Shown here one piece after another: positions 1-10,040 of a stretch of DNA of 64,000 bases (position 1 is the stretch's first letter; every line of letters starts with the position of its first letter). Below the pieces are notes generated by a model. It was given only the letters and a program-made list of their open reading frames with translations, ran no database searches and had not been told where the DNA came from. The stretch spans positions 374,708 to 438,707 of the forward strand of contig MU004195.1 in the NCBI GenBank assembly GCA_010093605.1, in the 5' to 3' direction. This DNA is from Lophium mytilinum. Lineage: Eukaryota > Ascomycota > Dothideomycetes > Mytilinidiales > Mytilinidiaceae. Both the position numbers and the translations under genes were made by a program.

Positions 1-6
1 GATTTG

Positions 7-175
7 CAGTGCACTGACGAAAAGTTCAAGATCTCGCCCTCAACCACACAACAGCGACACTTGCCTTGCAACTGAGCTCGACTACTCTGAAGCCCTCCAA
101 CGCACCAACTCGTAAGTCAGGACGTCATCGCCTTCACTCCAATTTCCAGTGCACTAACAAATGACCTCAAGATCT
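7..175 (+). repeat. Short direct repeat in the 5' leader region
   Basis: Positions 7-34 and 147-175 share the core CAGTGCACTRACRAA followed by TCAAGATCT, about 140 bp apart. Both copies resemble an intron branch site (CACTGAC, CACTAAC), and the stretch between them contains a donor-like GTAAGT at about 111. The simplest reading is a duplicated leader-intron segment upstream of the gene starting at 351. Transcript structure cannot be proven from sequence alone. Confidence 0.45.
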
Positions 176-350
176 GCATCGAAATCGAGTCTCTGACCAG
201 TTAACTCAACTCAAGTTACCACCGCGATCACAAGGTACGTCAACAGCATATCCTCCAACCGCCTCGACCCACTGAAGCTTCCTCAAGTCCTCAATCCACT
301 CTGCAAAACATTGACTGATCCTGCACAGCTCCACATTCGCAGTTAGCAAG

Positions 351-905
351 ATGTCCAACTCCGCCACCTTTCCCAACGCCCCCCTCTCCGAGGCCACGCG
401 CGATGCCATGCACGGCCTCCGCGTTGAGCACGGCAAGCGCTTCCCTGGCTACCGCAACCTCCTGGCCGCCTGCGACGCGGGCCTCGCCACCAACGCCGAG
501 GTGGATGCCTTCTTCACGATCGAGGGCCACGTGCAGGAAGTGGCCTTGGCCGAGCAGAGCTTGCACCAGGCCAAGCGTGAGCTTCGACTAGCTGTTCTCA
601 AAGTCGAGGTCTCGAACGAAAGAGAAGCCGTCCAGGCGCCTGTGGCTCTGGTCAACGGCGTGCACGTCTTCACGTTCGCTCAAAACACCGCCAACTTGGA
701 CAGTGCCCCCGCGGTCGGCGACAACCTCGTCACGGAGAGTGTGCAGATGGAGGAGCCGCTCCGTGCGCGCGATATGGCTGAGGTCGAGGGTACTATTGAC
801 GAGTGCCTTGAACAGATGGTCAACTTCGGCCGGGTCCAAGGCATGGATTTCGCGGCCGTGAAGCAGCGTATCCTGGAGAAGCTGGAAAAGGCTCGCGACG
901 CCTAG
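351..905 (+). CDS. Hypothetical protein, 184 aa, single exon
   Basis: An uninterrupted 184-codon frame starts at an ATG in good context (AGCAAGATGTCC) and ends with TAG at 903-905. Codons are G/C-rich at third positions, as in the confident genes nearby. The protein is acidic and alanine-rich. Helix-prone stretches lie near residues 60-85 and 140-184, with an ERLE-type charged C-terminus. There is no signal peptide, membrane segment or domain that I recognise. The region upstream contains splice-like signals, so a spliced 5' UTR is likely. It faces the MMTAG2-like gene tail to tail across about 415 bp. Function unknown. Confidence 0.6.
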   Translation: MSNSATFPNAPLSEATRDAMHGLRVEHGKRFPGYRNLLAACDAGLATNAEVDAFFTIEGHVQEVALAEQSLHQAKRELRLAVLKVEVSNEREAVQAPVALVNGVHVFTFAQNTANLDSAPAVGDNLVTESVQMEEPLRARDMAEVEGTIDECLEQMVNFGRVQGMDFAAVKQRILEKLEKARDA

Positions 906-1321
906 GAGGGTATGTCCGTGGCTGGTTCGGTGGTCTTTTGAGATCTGTTTCGCTTGTGGTCCTGATTTGGCATGAGTTTCTTTCTCTTTTGGCCGGCTCG
1001 ATGGTAACTCTGGATGTCTTCGAAGGAGGATAAACTTGGCTCAATTGAAACCAGCATACACGTAGATTTGGAGTGGACTTTGGAAGACAATTTCTCCACA
1101 CCATAGATTCAGGTCTCTATTCTAATGACCTTGAAGAACGATCTATATTGAAACAACTCGCCTTGACTTTTGCGCTTCGTGATAGTACTCTATGGTGGAA
1201 CTAGAGGTATCCTACAATCCGGGCAAGTAACATAATCACAGAGACCAGAAATGGGCCCTTGGGGGTATCATGTTTGATTTCCACCTTACCTAACGCCTAT
1301 AATACAGCTCGAGACTCCGAA
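906..1321. other. Convergent intergenic spacer
   Basis: A 416-bp spacer between two converging genes. It must hold both 3' ends. No ORF, repeat or RNA gene is evident. Confidence 0.5.
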
Positions 1322-2267
1322 CTACCTCCGCCTATACCCATCAGAGCGGTCGCGGGGAGACCTACTCCGCCTCGGCCTCGTATCCCTCACACGTTCCCAC
1401 GACCGCGGCCTCGGACGTGCAACATCTGGGTCTCTGCGTCTCTCTCGATGATGACCTTGCTCTCTCCTACGGTCATGGCTTCTCGACCTATGCTTCCTCC
1501 TCTCGCGATCCCTGTCTCGCGACCTCGATCGCCGCCGCCGATGATCCTCCTTGGACCTGCTCCGAGAACGCTTCCGCCTGTGTCTCTCCCCATCATCATC
1601 TTTCCGATCCCTCCGCCGCTCTCGTGGAGCAACATCCCTCTCCCGATCCTCCCTCCGTCCGTTGCGCGCAGGCAGACCAGCATCAGCCACCCCCGACCCC
1701 GCCAGCACCTCACCTCCATCATCCGCAGCACCATCACGTCCGTTATACGCGCCAAATCCCACACCTTTCACCGTATCTTCAGCGGCCCCCTCGGTCCCGA
1801 CCTCAGCCAAAGCCTTCTTAACATCAGCCTCGCTCGGCCGCTCGCCCACGGGCACCATATTCGCATTCGTCGACGCTCGTTGCGGGACAGGCAATCCCAT
1901 GGCAACTAGCATGGCGTCTTCCTCGGCTTCCTTGAGTTTGCGCTTCTCCTCGGCGAGCTTCTGCGCGGCGACTTCTTTGGAATCCTCGTCGCCTTTGGCG
2001 TACCAGTTCAGGTCGCGGCCTTTTTGCCAGCGGCCGACGGCTATAGCGCGTTAGTATGATGTTGATGTAGGAAATGGTGAATGCTGGGAGACGTACGCGC
2101 CATGAGGGAGTGGCCCAGGTAATTCTCGCGTTGGGAGTCGGCCTTGACATCTTCCCATTTAAAGTCGGCGCGGCCGCCACTGTGAGGTGTGTTAGCAGTA
2201 TAATGGGCGCGGAGCTCGAGGAGGCTTACCGGCTACCTTCCTTGCGGACACTCTGCAGCAGATCCAT
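1322..2267 (-). CDS. MMTAG2-like protein (kinase-phosphorylated protein domain), 279 aa
   Basis: Three exons are read on the minus strand: 2267-2230, 2179-2097 and 2040-1322. The introns have GTAAGC and GTACGT donors and CAG/TAG acceptors. The N-terminus ([20 protein letters not shown], then [20 protein letters not shown] and LNWYAKGD) is the hallmark of the multiple myeloma tumour-associated protein 2 family (MMtag domain). The middle carries a lysine/glutamate-rich helix. The C-terminal ~90 residues are an RS/RD/RE-rich tract typical of splicing-associated nuclear proteins. A role in mRNA processing is inferred from that tail, not demonstrated. The spliced length is an exact multiple of three. 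It shares a ~300-bp divergent promoter with MED6. Confidence 0.9.
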
Positions 2268-2564
2268 GATGTGTGTGGGGTTATCGTGATGGAGAGGTAA
2301 AGGAGAGGTGGGATTGTCGTCGTTTGGCCAAGGAATGAAATTGCGGAGTCGGCGCGGGAGTGCCTGCGGAGCCTCATCAAAGAACAACCTCACTCCATGC
2401 CCTCCATGTGAAGGCCAGGTGAATGCAGCGCTTCTTGTTATCCGAGAATGCGATGAGCAAACACAAGACCAGCTTGCTACGAAGCTGAAGACCTGCTGAG
2501 TGCGCCCGCCGCATTCGCAATCTCCTCCACAGCACCCTCCGACTAAATCCTACGGCAACACAAC
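2268..2564. promoter_or_regulatory. Bidirectional promoter region between MMTAG2-like and MED6
   Basis: The 297 bp between the two start codons must carry both promoters. No TATA box or known operator stands out. Head-to-head arrangement of two nuclear RNA-related housekeeping genes suggests co-expression (inference). Confidence 0.6.
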
Positions 2565-3757
2565 ATGGCACAGAAGGACCCTCCTCTCGACGAGACGGCC
2601 TGGTTTAGCGAAGACTATGCGCGGTTCTATGGAGGCATCAACACGAACACAGGCAAATATCCCCTTCCCTTCATGCCGCTATACAAGCCGTTCTGACTAG
2701 CTTCATAGTGCATGTCTACTTCTACCATTCCACATTCTTTGACCTTGCCTCACTCAACGGCACGCTATGGTCCCAGGCCAACCGCCACTACGACCAACAA
2801 CACCTTCTGGAGTCGCGAAAAGCTTTCGAGGACGCGGTGAAGGGTGTTCAATCCGGTGGCACGCAATTCCTGATAGTTGGGGAGCCAGAGTCGGAGGATG
2901 GGACCTGGGTGATGCAGAAGCAGCTCCGGACGGTGCAGCGCGGGCTTCCTGATACAATTGAGGTGCTGGGAACATACTTCATCATCGGCATCCAGATCTT
3001 CATGGCGCCGAGTGTGGGAGACGTCTTGGCGGCGAAGACGGTATGGCATATCCCATTCACCCCCACCTCACATATCAACCATAAGAACAGACGAGAACAC
3101 CAAGCTAACATCCTCCCGCAGCTCAATATCACAAACCAAATGTCCTCCTTCTTCACCCTCGCCTCCAGCCTTTCCCTCTTCACCCCCGCAACCGGCCACA
3201 CCTACTTCCACCCCTCCCTGAAACCCTCCACCGACGCCAAAAAGCTCGCAATCGCCGGCGGCGTATCTCGCGCCACCACCCCCGGCCTGAACCCTACCCA
3301 AGACACCGCTTCCGTCGCCCAAACCGCCACCGGCGTAGCCGCCACCTCCTCCGCGATCGGCGGCACCTTCATCGAGCCCCTCTTCTTGCAATCGCTTTCT
3401 CTCTCTACCCGCTACGCCACCGAGTACGCAGACGAGAACCCGCTCCAAGGCGAGCCCGGCGCGTTCGTCTTCAGCAGCACGAACGAGCGCGTCGCGGCAC
3501 TGAACGAAGCCGCGGCGCAGGCGGCGTTGAAGGCGCAGAGCGCGGCAGTGGCGGTTGTGTCCGCGCAGCAGCGGGAACGGGAGAGCGCGGTTAGTACTGC
3601 TGCGCCGACGCCGAAGCCTGCGGTTGGCGAGGGGAGTGGGAGTGGGAGGAAGGGGAGTAAAGGGGGGACAGATCCGACGAGGGTTAGGCGGCGGAAGAGT
3701 AAGGGGTTGGCGAGCCCGATTACGCCGAAGGAGGGGACGGGGCAGGCGTTGAAGTGA
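2565..3757 (+). CDS. MED6: Mediator complex subunit 6 (MED6), 351 aa
   Basis: Exons are 2565-2652, 2709-3040 and 3122-3757; the spliced length is 352 codons. The Med6 core is plain: GGINTNTVHVYFYHSTFFD, then LASLNGTLW, an FLIVGEPE segment, a WVMQKQLR strand, TYFIIGIQIFMAPSVGDVL and the FTPATGHTYF motif. Med6 is a head-module subunit of the Mediator co-activator and acts in the nucleus with RNA polymerase II. Intron 1 uses a GC donor (GCAAAT), needed to join the frame at GTG-CAT-GTC. Intron 2 (3041-3121) is 81 nt, has no stop and is in frame, with branch GCTAACA and acceptor CAG. Its removal restores the family spacing between DVLAAKT and LNITNQ. The C-terminus is an alanine-rich tail ending in RRRKSKG, as in other fungal Med6 proteins. 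Confidence 0.93.
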
Positions 3758-3889
3758 GGATTAGATGGGTTTGATGGAGGGTTTGATGGGGTGGGGGCGG
3801 CGTTGAGGGTGCTCTGACAGGGTTATGGTAGATGCTAATACCCATGTCTCGATTTCAATTATTGGGGAAATGACATCGTGTTCACAATT

Positions 3890-4640
3890 TATATCCTAGG
3901 GCTAGGGGCGCATCTATCTGTAAATGCTTCTCCAAAACAATAGATTAAACCTCCTAATTTCAATCGTCGTACATATTGCTGCCAGACACGTTATTTTGAA
4001 AATAGGCCCCGATTTGAAGGGGGTTATACGTGACATTGGCTTCAGCCTTCTCACGGCTAGGCTAGGGGAGCCATCCATCTTTGAACGGTTGCCTAAAATC
4101 GGAAATTAGATCCATTAATTCCAAGCGTTTGAGAATACGCTGAGATATAAAAGACTGCTATACCAAGCCGCGATTTAAACGATCGTGAACGTAACATCGT
4201 CTTCGCCAGGCTCCTTATGAGGCCGGGGGAGCTATCCATCTTTAGACGCTTGAGCAAAGTAAAAGACCACAACTTCCGGTTTTAAAGTGATCGGAAAGTG
4301 TGCTAAAGATAAAGATATGTGAATACCCGGTCTTGATCTAAACGGTCGTGAACGTGACAACGTCTTCAACCTCTTTGTAGTATGCCTGGGGGAGCTATCT
4401 ATCTATACAGCATCCTCCAAAATTCTGATGCATAGATCCTAGTTGCGAGTGCATCAGGCTCTTCGCCCTCACACCCTAAATAAGACTGCAGATTTCTATA
4501 CTTAGCAAGGCCGGCAGTGCAGTTGAGGGGCTTCTAGCAGCATCACGACTATTTGGAAACCTAAGTCTTAGTTTGACCAGTCAAGAAATAAACATCGTAT
4601 TCATCTTATCATCATAGTCCCAGGGGCGCCATCCACCACC
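3890..4640. repeat. Diverged tandem repeat, period about 160 bp
   Basis: A recurring segment of the type GGGGGAGCTATCCATCTTTA is found near 3902, 4066, 4223, 4388 and, weakly, 4620. Each is preceded by a shared block like CGTGAACGTGACA and CGTCTTC. Spacing is 164, 157, 165 and 232 bp. Copies differ by many substitutions. No ORF of note lies in the stretch. It fills the space between the convergent MED6 and ASXH genes and reaches into the 3' flank of the latter. Confidence 0.65.
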
Positions 4641-4697
4641 AACCCACCCTCCAAAACCCCAGCCGACACGACCCAAACTCTCGTGCTCTCAACTCCA

Positions 4698-5775
4698 CTA
4701 CTCCCCCATCCCCTTCTTCTGCCCCCAAAACCTCTCCGTCCTCTCCTCCTTCCACCCATCCATCCCCCCTTCCCGCCTCATCTCCCCCGCCCCCTTCGCC
4801 TGCTCCCGCCACCCAGGCTCCAAGAACCCGTTCTCCAAATCCTCCTTCCACCGCCCCATATCCCCCACCAGCGCCACATTCCCCTTGCCCAGCGCCGCCG
4901 GCCGCGGAATCCCCTCCACCGCGCCGTCCAAGCGCGCAGCGAGCGCCCCATTCTCAGCCGATTTGGGCAGCAGCGCGATGAGGGTGCGCTGGTCGGCGGG
5001 GGTGAGGACGTCCCAGGCGCGGGGGTTGGATAGCGCGGTCTGGAACGGGCATTGTTAGTACAGGATCCTTGGTATGGTCAGGGGCGGACGGGGAGGGTGT
5101 ACGTACGGTCAAATCGGCGGATACGAGCTTCGATTTCGGGTGTGTGAGAAGACGTTCGACGTCGAGGAACGGATCTTTGCGGCCGCGGGCTGGGCGTTTG
5201 GGCGCGGCGGGCGTTGCGACGAGGCGCTCCGGGGCGCGGCGGGTGCGGGCAGGGCGGGTGGATGTTGGAGCTGATTTGGGTGCTGCGGCGGGAGTGATGG
5301 CTCGGGGGGTGCGTTTCGGGGCTGGGGAGCGGGTGGTTTGACGGGCAGCGGGAATTGGGGCGCCGGCGCCTGGATGCTGCGGTGGGGGTGGGGGGGTTGA
5401 GGCTGGTCGGCCGGCGGCAGCGGAGGCTGACTGAGAGGCGGCGCGTGATGCTGATTTGGAGGGCGACGCAGAGGCGTTGCGAGAGGGGGTGCGTTTCGAA
5501 GCCGTGGCGCGAGGGGTTTGCTTGCGGATTGGGGAGGGTGAGGTGCTCCCGGTGGCGGTCTTGGGCTTTGTAGCGGTGGTGGGTTTTGGGGCCATTTTAA
5601 GACGCTTTGGTGAGTGTGGTGTGGATGAGCGTGATTCGGATGCTTCTGGTGATGTCGACGACTTGCGCTTCAGGGATCGAGTTGGTGAGAGCGAGAAGTT
5701 GGACGGTACTGATGACAGTGGAGAGGAGTCTGGACTGTCGCCGGTGGTGATGAGGTTGTTGGTGTGAAGAGACAT
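4698..5775 (-). CDS. ASX-homology (DEUBAD) domain protein, 336 aa
   Basis: Two exons, 5775-5107 and 5039-4698, flank an intron with donor GTACGT, branch TACTAAC and acceptor CAG. The first 190 residues are low-complexity serine/proline/alanine/lysine sequence with basic nuclear-localisation-like patches (KRKSS, PKRLK). The C-terminal half carries the ASXH/DEUBAD signature: DVERLLTHPKSKLVSADL joined after splicing to TALSNPRAWDVLTPADQ, then LIALLP and the WKEDLENGFLEPGWREQAK and ERFWGQK segments. In animals and yeast DEUBAD domains bind and activate BAP1/UCH37-type deubiquitinases. A chromatin-linked deubiquitination role is inferred. The start at 5775 is the first ATG in the frame. Confidence 0.88.
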
Positions 5776-7456
5776 GTTTGCGGGCGATGGGTTCGACTTT
5801 ATATGAGAAGGGACAATAAGCAAGGTTCCTATTGTTGGAAGAATGGTATTGTCTGAATAGCGGCTGCCTCACGCGTGAACCGCCGGTGAAGATTGACGCT
5901 CGAGCCAACTCCGCCAAGGCGTATCACGTGAAGAGGGATTCATGGGGCGGTGTATTGTAGAGAAGGTGGACATGGAGGGGAGACTGAAGGAAACGATTTA
6001 CCTTTGGGGTGATGCTGCGCTGCGATGGTCGCCAAGCCAGCGCGTCTTGTTGTGAGTCGCGGAGTTGGTCTGACATCGCAGGGAAGTTGATGAGACGGGA
6101 GGTGTGAAGACAGAAGGATCAGGTTGGATACGCAGAGTTCATGTGCCAGCTGAAAAATGAGACCTTGAGGGAAAAGAAAGCCCATCCATATGGGCATGCA
6201 CAGGGTAAGAAAATCAAGGCAGCTGTGATCCTCAACGCCGTTTTTGGGATCACTTGCTCTCAGATCATTTAGAATCAGAACACAGAGACACAGCAAGCCT
6301 GGACGAACTAGTCTCAGTCTAGAAAGGAATAAAGAAAGGGAGATGCGCGCGGATTGCTGGTGTACGGTCGTGATGATGTTGGAGAGATTTCCGCCTGCTG
6401 GGAGCTCAGCTGCTAGCCTAATGCAGCCTAGCCTTAGCCACGTTGCAATCAGCCACAAATGTGGCGTAATATCACGTCCTGCCCCTGACAGTGTAGGTCA
6501 TCCCAGGCCATTGACACGCTGGTTTAGAGGAGTGCGGTAGAATCCGAGTCTCGAAGGCTGTTCAAGAATGGGACGATAGACCGACACGTCACCGTAGAAT
6601 TGGATGACAGGAGGTGAATAACACGAGGACCCCATTCGATCTAGGCTCAGCCTTGTCAGGGGAAGCACCTGCATGCATGATTCTCTCAAGTATTCGTAGT
6701 CCAATGAACTCAAAGTCTCGCACATTTCTCAGACATGCCACATGGGGGCTAATCGGTGGTAAGGACGGATCATTGGGGAAAGCTTATTCTAGAACATTGA
6801 AAGCTTGTCTAATATCCTGGTTGAGGATCGGATCGGAGAATATATCACGGCGGCTACCAGCTGAAGAGCATTCACGTTGCGACTCCACATTTGTACTGCA
6901 CATTGACTCTAAACGTGAAAAGGTAAAAATAAGCAAATACGTACAGGCGAATGGAGATCATGCTTGACCTGTCGTCTGATCCATTGAATAGAGCTCAACG
7001 TAAGCAGCAGTTTCATCGAGCTCATCTTGGAGCATTGACGATAGGGTGGGTTTTCAGCCTTAGAGAGAGTAACGAATGAAAGCAGAATAATGTCTAGAAA
7101 AATGGCATGGCATTGAATTAATCATGCGGTAGGATCAGGAATAGCACTGCGCCTCATATCCTCTCAGTTTCGAGACAGAAATTGCGCAGTGTACCTCCAA
7201 GTCACCTATCGCCGGATGGGAAAGGCTTCCGCCGTAGCATCGAAATTCTTCCCCAAGCCGCAGCGAGTTTTGGGGGCAATAAGCAGCGGAGCAACTCTCA
7301 CCGCGAAGCTTGATCTTAAGGGGCCAACGCAAGGACAAAACCCTTCAGAATCTCTCCATATCCGTGCCATCCTCATTCAGTTCTCTCCAAATCAGCAGAA
7401 AGCGCAACAAAACCTATCTTCCGATCTTTCTACCACTCCTCTTCTCATCATCTACG
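5776..7456. other. Intergenic region without a supported gene
   Basis: It contains the promoter of the ASXH gene at its left end and that of the secreted-protein gene at its right end. Open frames up to about 170 codons exist on both strands but show no family resemblance, no plausible splice continuation and poor codon bias. I see no repeat or RNA gene. Confidence 0.5.
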
Positions 7457-8098
7457 ATGCATCATCCCAGCTTCACCTCCATGGCCATGCTAGCCGTGGC
7501 CATCTCCTCCGTCTTCGCCTCTCCAATTGAGAAAGCCGAGGAGTTCGCCCATACTATGAGCAAGCGCGTTGACTTAGCCCCCAGGGACAAGCGTGTGGAT
7601 CTACCCCCAAAGGACAAGCGCATTCACCCACCCACCGAGGACAAGCGCTCCGACCTCCGCATCAAACACACCGACTTCCACTGGCGCTTCTACGACACCG
7701 GCAACTGTGACCATAGCGTCCAGCCCCCAGATTCGTTCCCCTCGGGTGGATCGCCGCCGTATGCTTCATTCCCTACTCTTTCAAACCCGAGGGAGTCTGT
7801 ACTAATGCACTACATACAGCGGCGATGGCTCTATCGGAGTCTGCTACAGCGCCCCCGAAGGCGTGCAGTGGAATAGAGTCGAGATCGATACCTTCTTCGC
7901 AGATGGGGGAGCGCTTGGGCTTCAGGGACCCTGCAATACTGGCTGCGGCGGAGGTGCCTCGGTCAAGCAGCAGGGCACGAATTGCTACTTGCCGACTTCT
8001 GGGTATGTCTCCTCGTAATTTGGAGAGTTGAGAGCGATGCTGACTTTGGTGTTTCTCGCAGATGCGCTCTTGGTAGTTTCATGGTTATCAATAACTAA
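7457..8098 (+). CDS. Secreted cysteine-rich protein with Kex2-type repeat propeptide, 173 aa
   Basis: Exons 7457-7758, 7820-8002 and 8062-8098 join in phase across GT-AG introns of 61 and 59 nt. Residues 1-22 form a signal peptide (hydrophobic run, predicted cut after VFAS). Then come four units, KRVDLAPRD, KRVDLPPKD, KRIHPPTED and KRSDLRIKH, with the dibasic KR exactly every nine residues. In the DNA this is a 27-bp tandem repeat, AAG-CGN starting at 7562, 7589, 7616 and 7643. KR is the classic Kex2 cleavage site. The C-terminal ~95 residues hold six cysteines (NCD, VCY, PCNTGCGG, NCYLPTSGC), enough for three disulphides. This layout fits a small secreted effector with a processed prodomain, or a peptide precursor whose repeats are released. 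I recognise no homologue. It sits alone, with no oxidase of the fungal RiPP type within 20 kb. Confidence 0.75.
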
Positions 8099-9086
8099 GG
8101 GGATTTTGCTCGACTAGGTAGAGAGACGGGGAGCAGCTTGTTTTGAGAGGAAAGCGTGATGTGGTATGGAAAAGGGAGTGGGTCGTTCATTTTTCTATAT
8201 TGGCATGTAGCTCTGCTGCAATTACATTCGTAAGAAGGATTGAAGATGGAAAGCGAGTCGTTTGCCGTCATTAAGCTCGTAGTGAATATGGGTGTTGAGA
8301 TGGGGGTTATTCGCGAGAGTCGAATGGAGTTATACTACATTACCAAACGATCTACCATGACCAAGGAGTGTGCCCATGCTGGTAGTTTTTATGGGTAATA
8401 TGAGGACTTCGAATCTATTGCCCCTTATTTGATGGCTCTGAGAGCAAGGATTTTACTAAAAGTGCGGTTGCTTGCCGTCTTTTGAGTTTTTGGATTATTC
8501 CCCGTACTGAAAGCTTCGCTGTCGTGCTTGCTTGTACGCAGAGACCCCCTTTCCCGTTGGCATCTCCCCTCAACACCATCTCAGACTATTGACTCTTGGG
8601 GCGTCTGACAGCCTATACAGCTCGAGACATATCTTGAAAATATTGTTAGATGCCCGCGGAGGTGTCGAATGAGGGTCGAAGAGCTCGGCTATGCTGCGGA
8701 GGTGGTGGGATGGCCGTCGCTGCCTTCTCGAATCGCTCACACGGTGCGGAAGGGGCTGTTCTCTGCATCTGCTCGCCTAGGAAAGCCGACTGTATATGAG
8801 GCCGGGCGAATGCGTTCCTGAACGGACATATATCGATGATGATGCGGTGCCTGGGTTCGATACTCGCCTGAAGCCAGATTTCCGGGAAGCGGGTCGACCG
8901 TCAAAGCTCCCTCGTCACAAAGTTTCTGGAACCACCAACTCCACCCCTCCAACCCCGACACAACAACAAATCGCGTGGATTGCCTCCTCCGACTCCTTGC
9001 ACCCTCTCTTACAGGGTCCCCCCATCCTCCTCTTCCTTCGTGTCTGTTTCCCCGGCTCCGGGCGAAGACACACAAGCCTCAACACT
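8099..9086. other. Intergenic region
   Basis: It holds the 3' end of the secreted-protein gene and the Sec22 promoter. Short frames are present on both strands but none is supported. A GGTTCGA box near 8855 has no matching tRNA fold around it. Confidence 0.5.
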
Positions 9087-10040
9087 ATGATCAACCACAC
9101 CCTCATCTCGAGGCTCGACGGTCAGTGCCCTTTTATCCTCGACAACGGAGCTCTTAGGTAGGCTGACACTGTGCTAGGCTTGATCCTCGCGGCCTCAGTA
9201 GACGAAGATGAGGTACGTCCTCCTCCTCTCTCTCCCTGTCAACCGCTCGGAGACGCTCACACCCCGAAGACAGATGCCGAGTTCCGTGAGGTCAAAGGCA
9301 AGGTGAAACTTGTCTTGCGCCGTCTGGATCGTAACTCTGCACCGCAGGCAAGCATAGAGAGCGGGCGATATGTGTACCAGTAAGTAGAACTCTCCTCACC
9401 TCCCGTGAAGCTCGGCCTCGCCACTGGTTGCGGAGGAGCCCCACCGACGACAACGCTGACCAGCGACCTCTTTCCTTACAGCTACCTTCTCCAGGACTCA
9501 TTAGTCTTCCTCTGCATTTGCGACAGGTCCTATCCGCGAAAGCTGGCCTTCACGTACCTTGCCGACCTCCAATCCGAGTTCACCACCCTCTACCCCGCCG
9601 CCGAGTACCTGTCGGCATCATGCCGCCCATACGCCTTCGTAAAGTTCGACACCTTCATCCAGCGTACCAAGAAGACATATCAGGATAGCCGCGCCACGCA
9701 GAACTTGGACAAACTCAACGACGAACTCAAGGACGTGACCAAGGTTATGACGAAGAATATCGAGGATCTTCTCTATCGAGGCGATAGCTTGAATCGGATG
9801 GGCGAGCAGAGCGCAAGACTGAAGGAGGATAGCAGGAAATACAAGCGAGCAGCCGTGAGGATCAATTGGGAATTGTTGCTGAAGCAGGTATGCTTGAATA
9901 ACCTAATTCCACAATAGCCGGCATTCGCGGGCGACATAGCTCATATGATCGTCGTATGGCAGCTAACAGTCGGATAGTATGGACCAATCGGCGCTCTCAT
10001 CTTCATAATCTTCGTGTTCATCTGGTGGCGCTTCTTTTGA
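9087..10040 (+). CDS. SEC22: Vesicle-trafficking R-SNARE Sec22, 215 aa
   Basis: Five exons (9087-9120, 9178-9212, 9270-9379, 9482-9887, 9978-10040) give 216 codons, the usual Sec22 length. The order is: longin domain (LISRLDGLILAASVDEDE, LILRR-like KLVLRR, SAPQASIESGRYVYHYLLQD, LCICDRSYPRKLAFTYL, RPYAFVKFDTFIQ); R-SNARE helix (LNDELKDVTKVMTKNIEDLL with the central R in YRGDSLNRM); and C-terminal membrane anchor (GALIFIIFVFIWWRFF). Sec22 acts in ER-Golgi vesicle fusion. The 57-nt second intron is a multiple of three without a stop. I chose the acceptor at 9268-9269 because the AG four bases downstream would break the frame. The gene is intact. Confidence 0.95.

Noticed and set aside
5940-6458. 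172-codon minus-strand frame
   Set aside because: Cysteine/leucine/serine-rich with no motif, uncharacteristic composition and no splice continuation.
8840-8875. tRNA B-box-like GGTTCGATACTC
   Set aside because: No acceptor stem, D-arm or anticodon arm can be folded around it.
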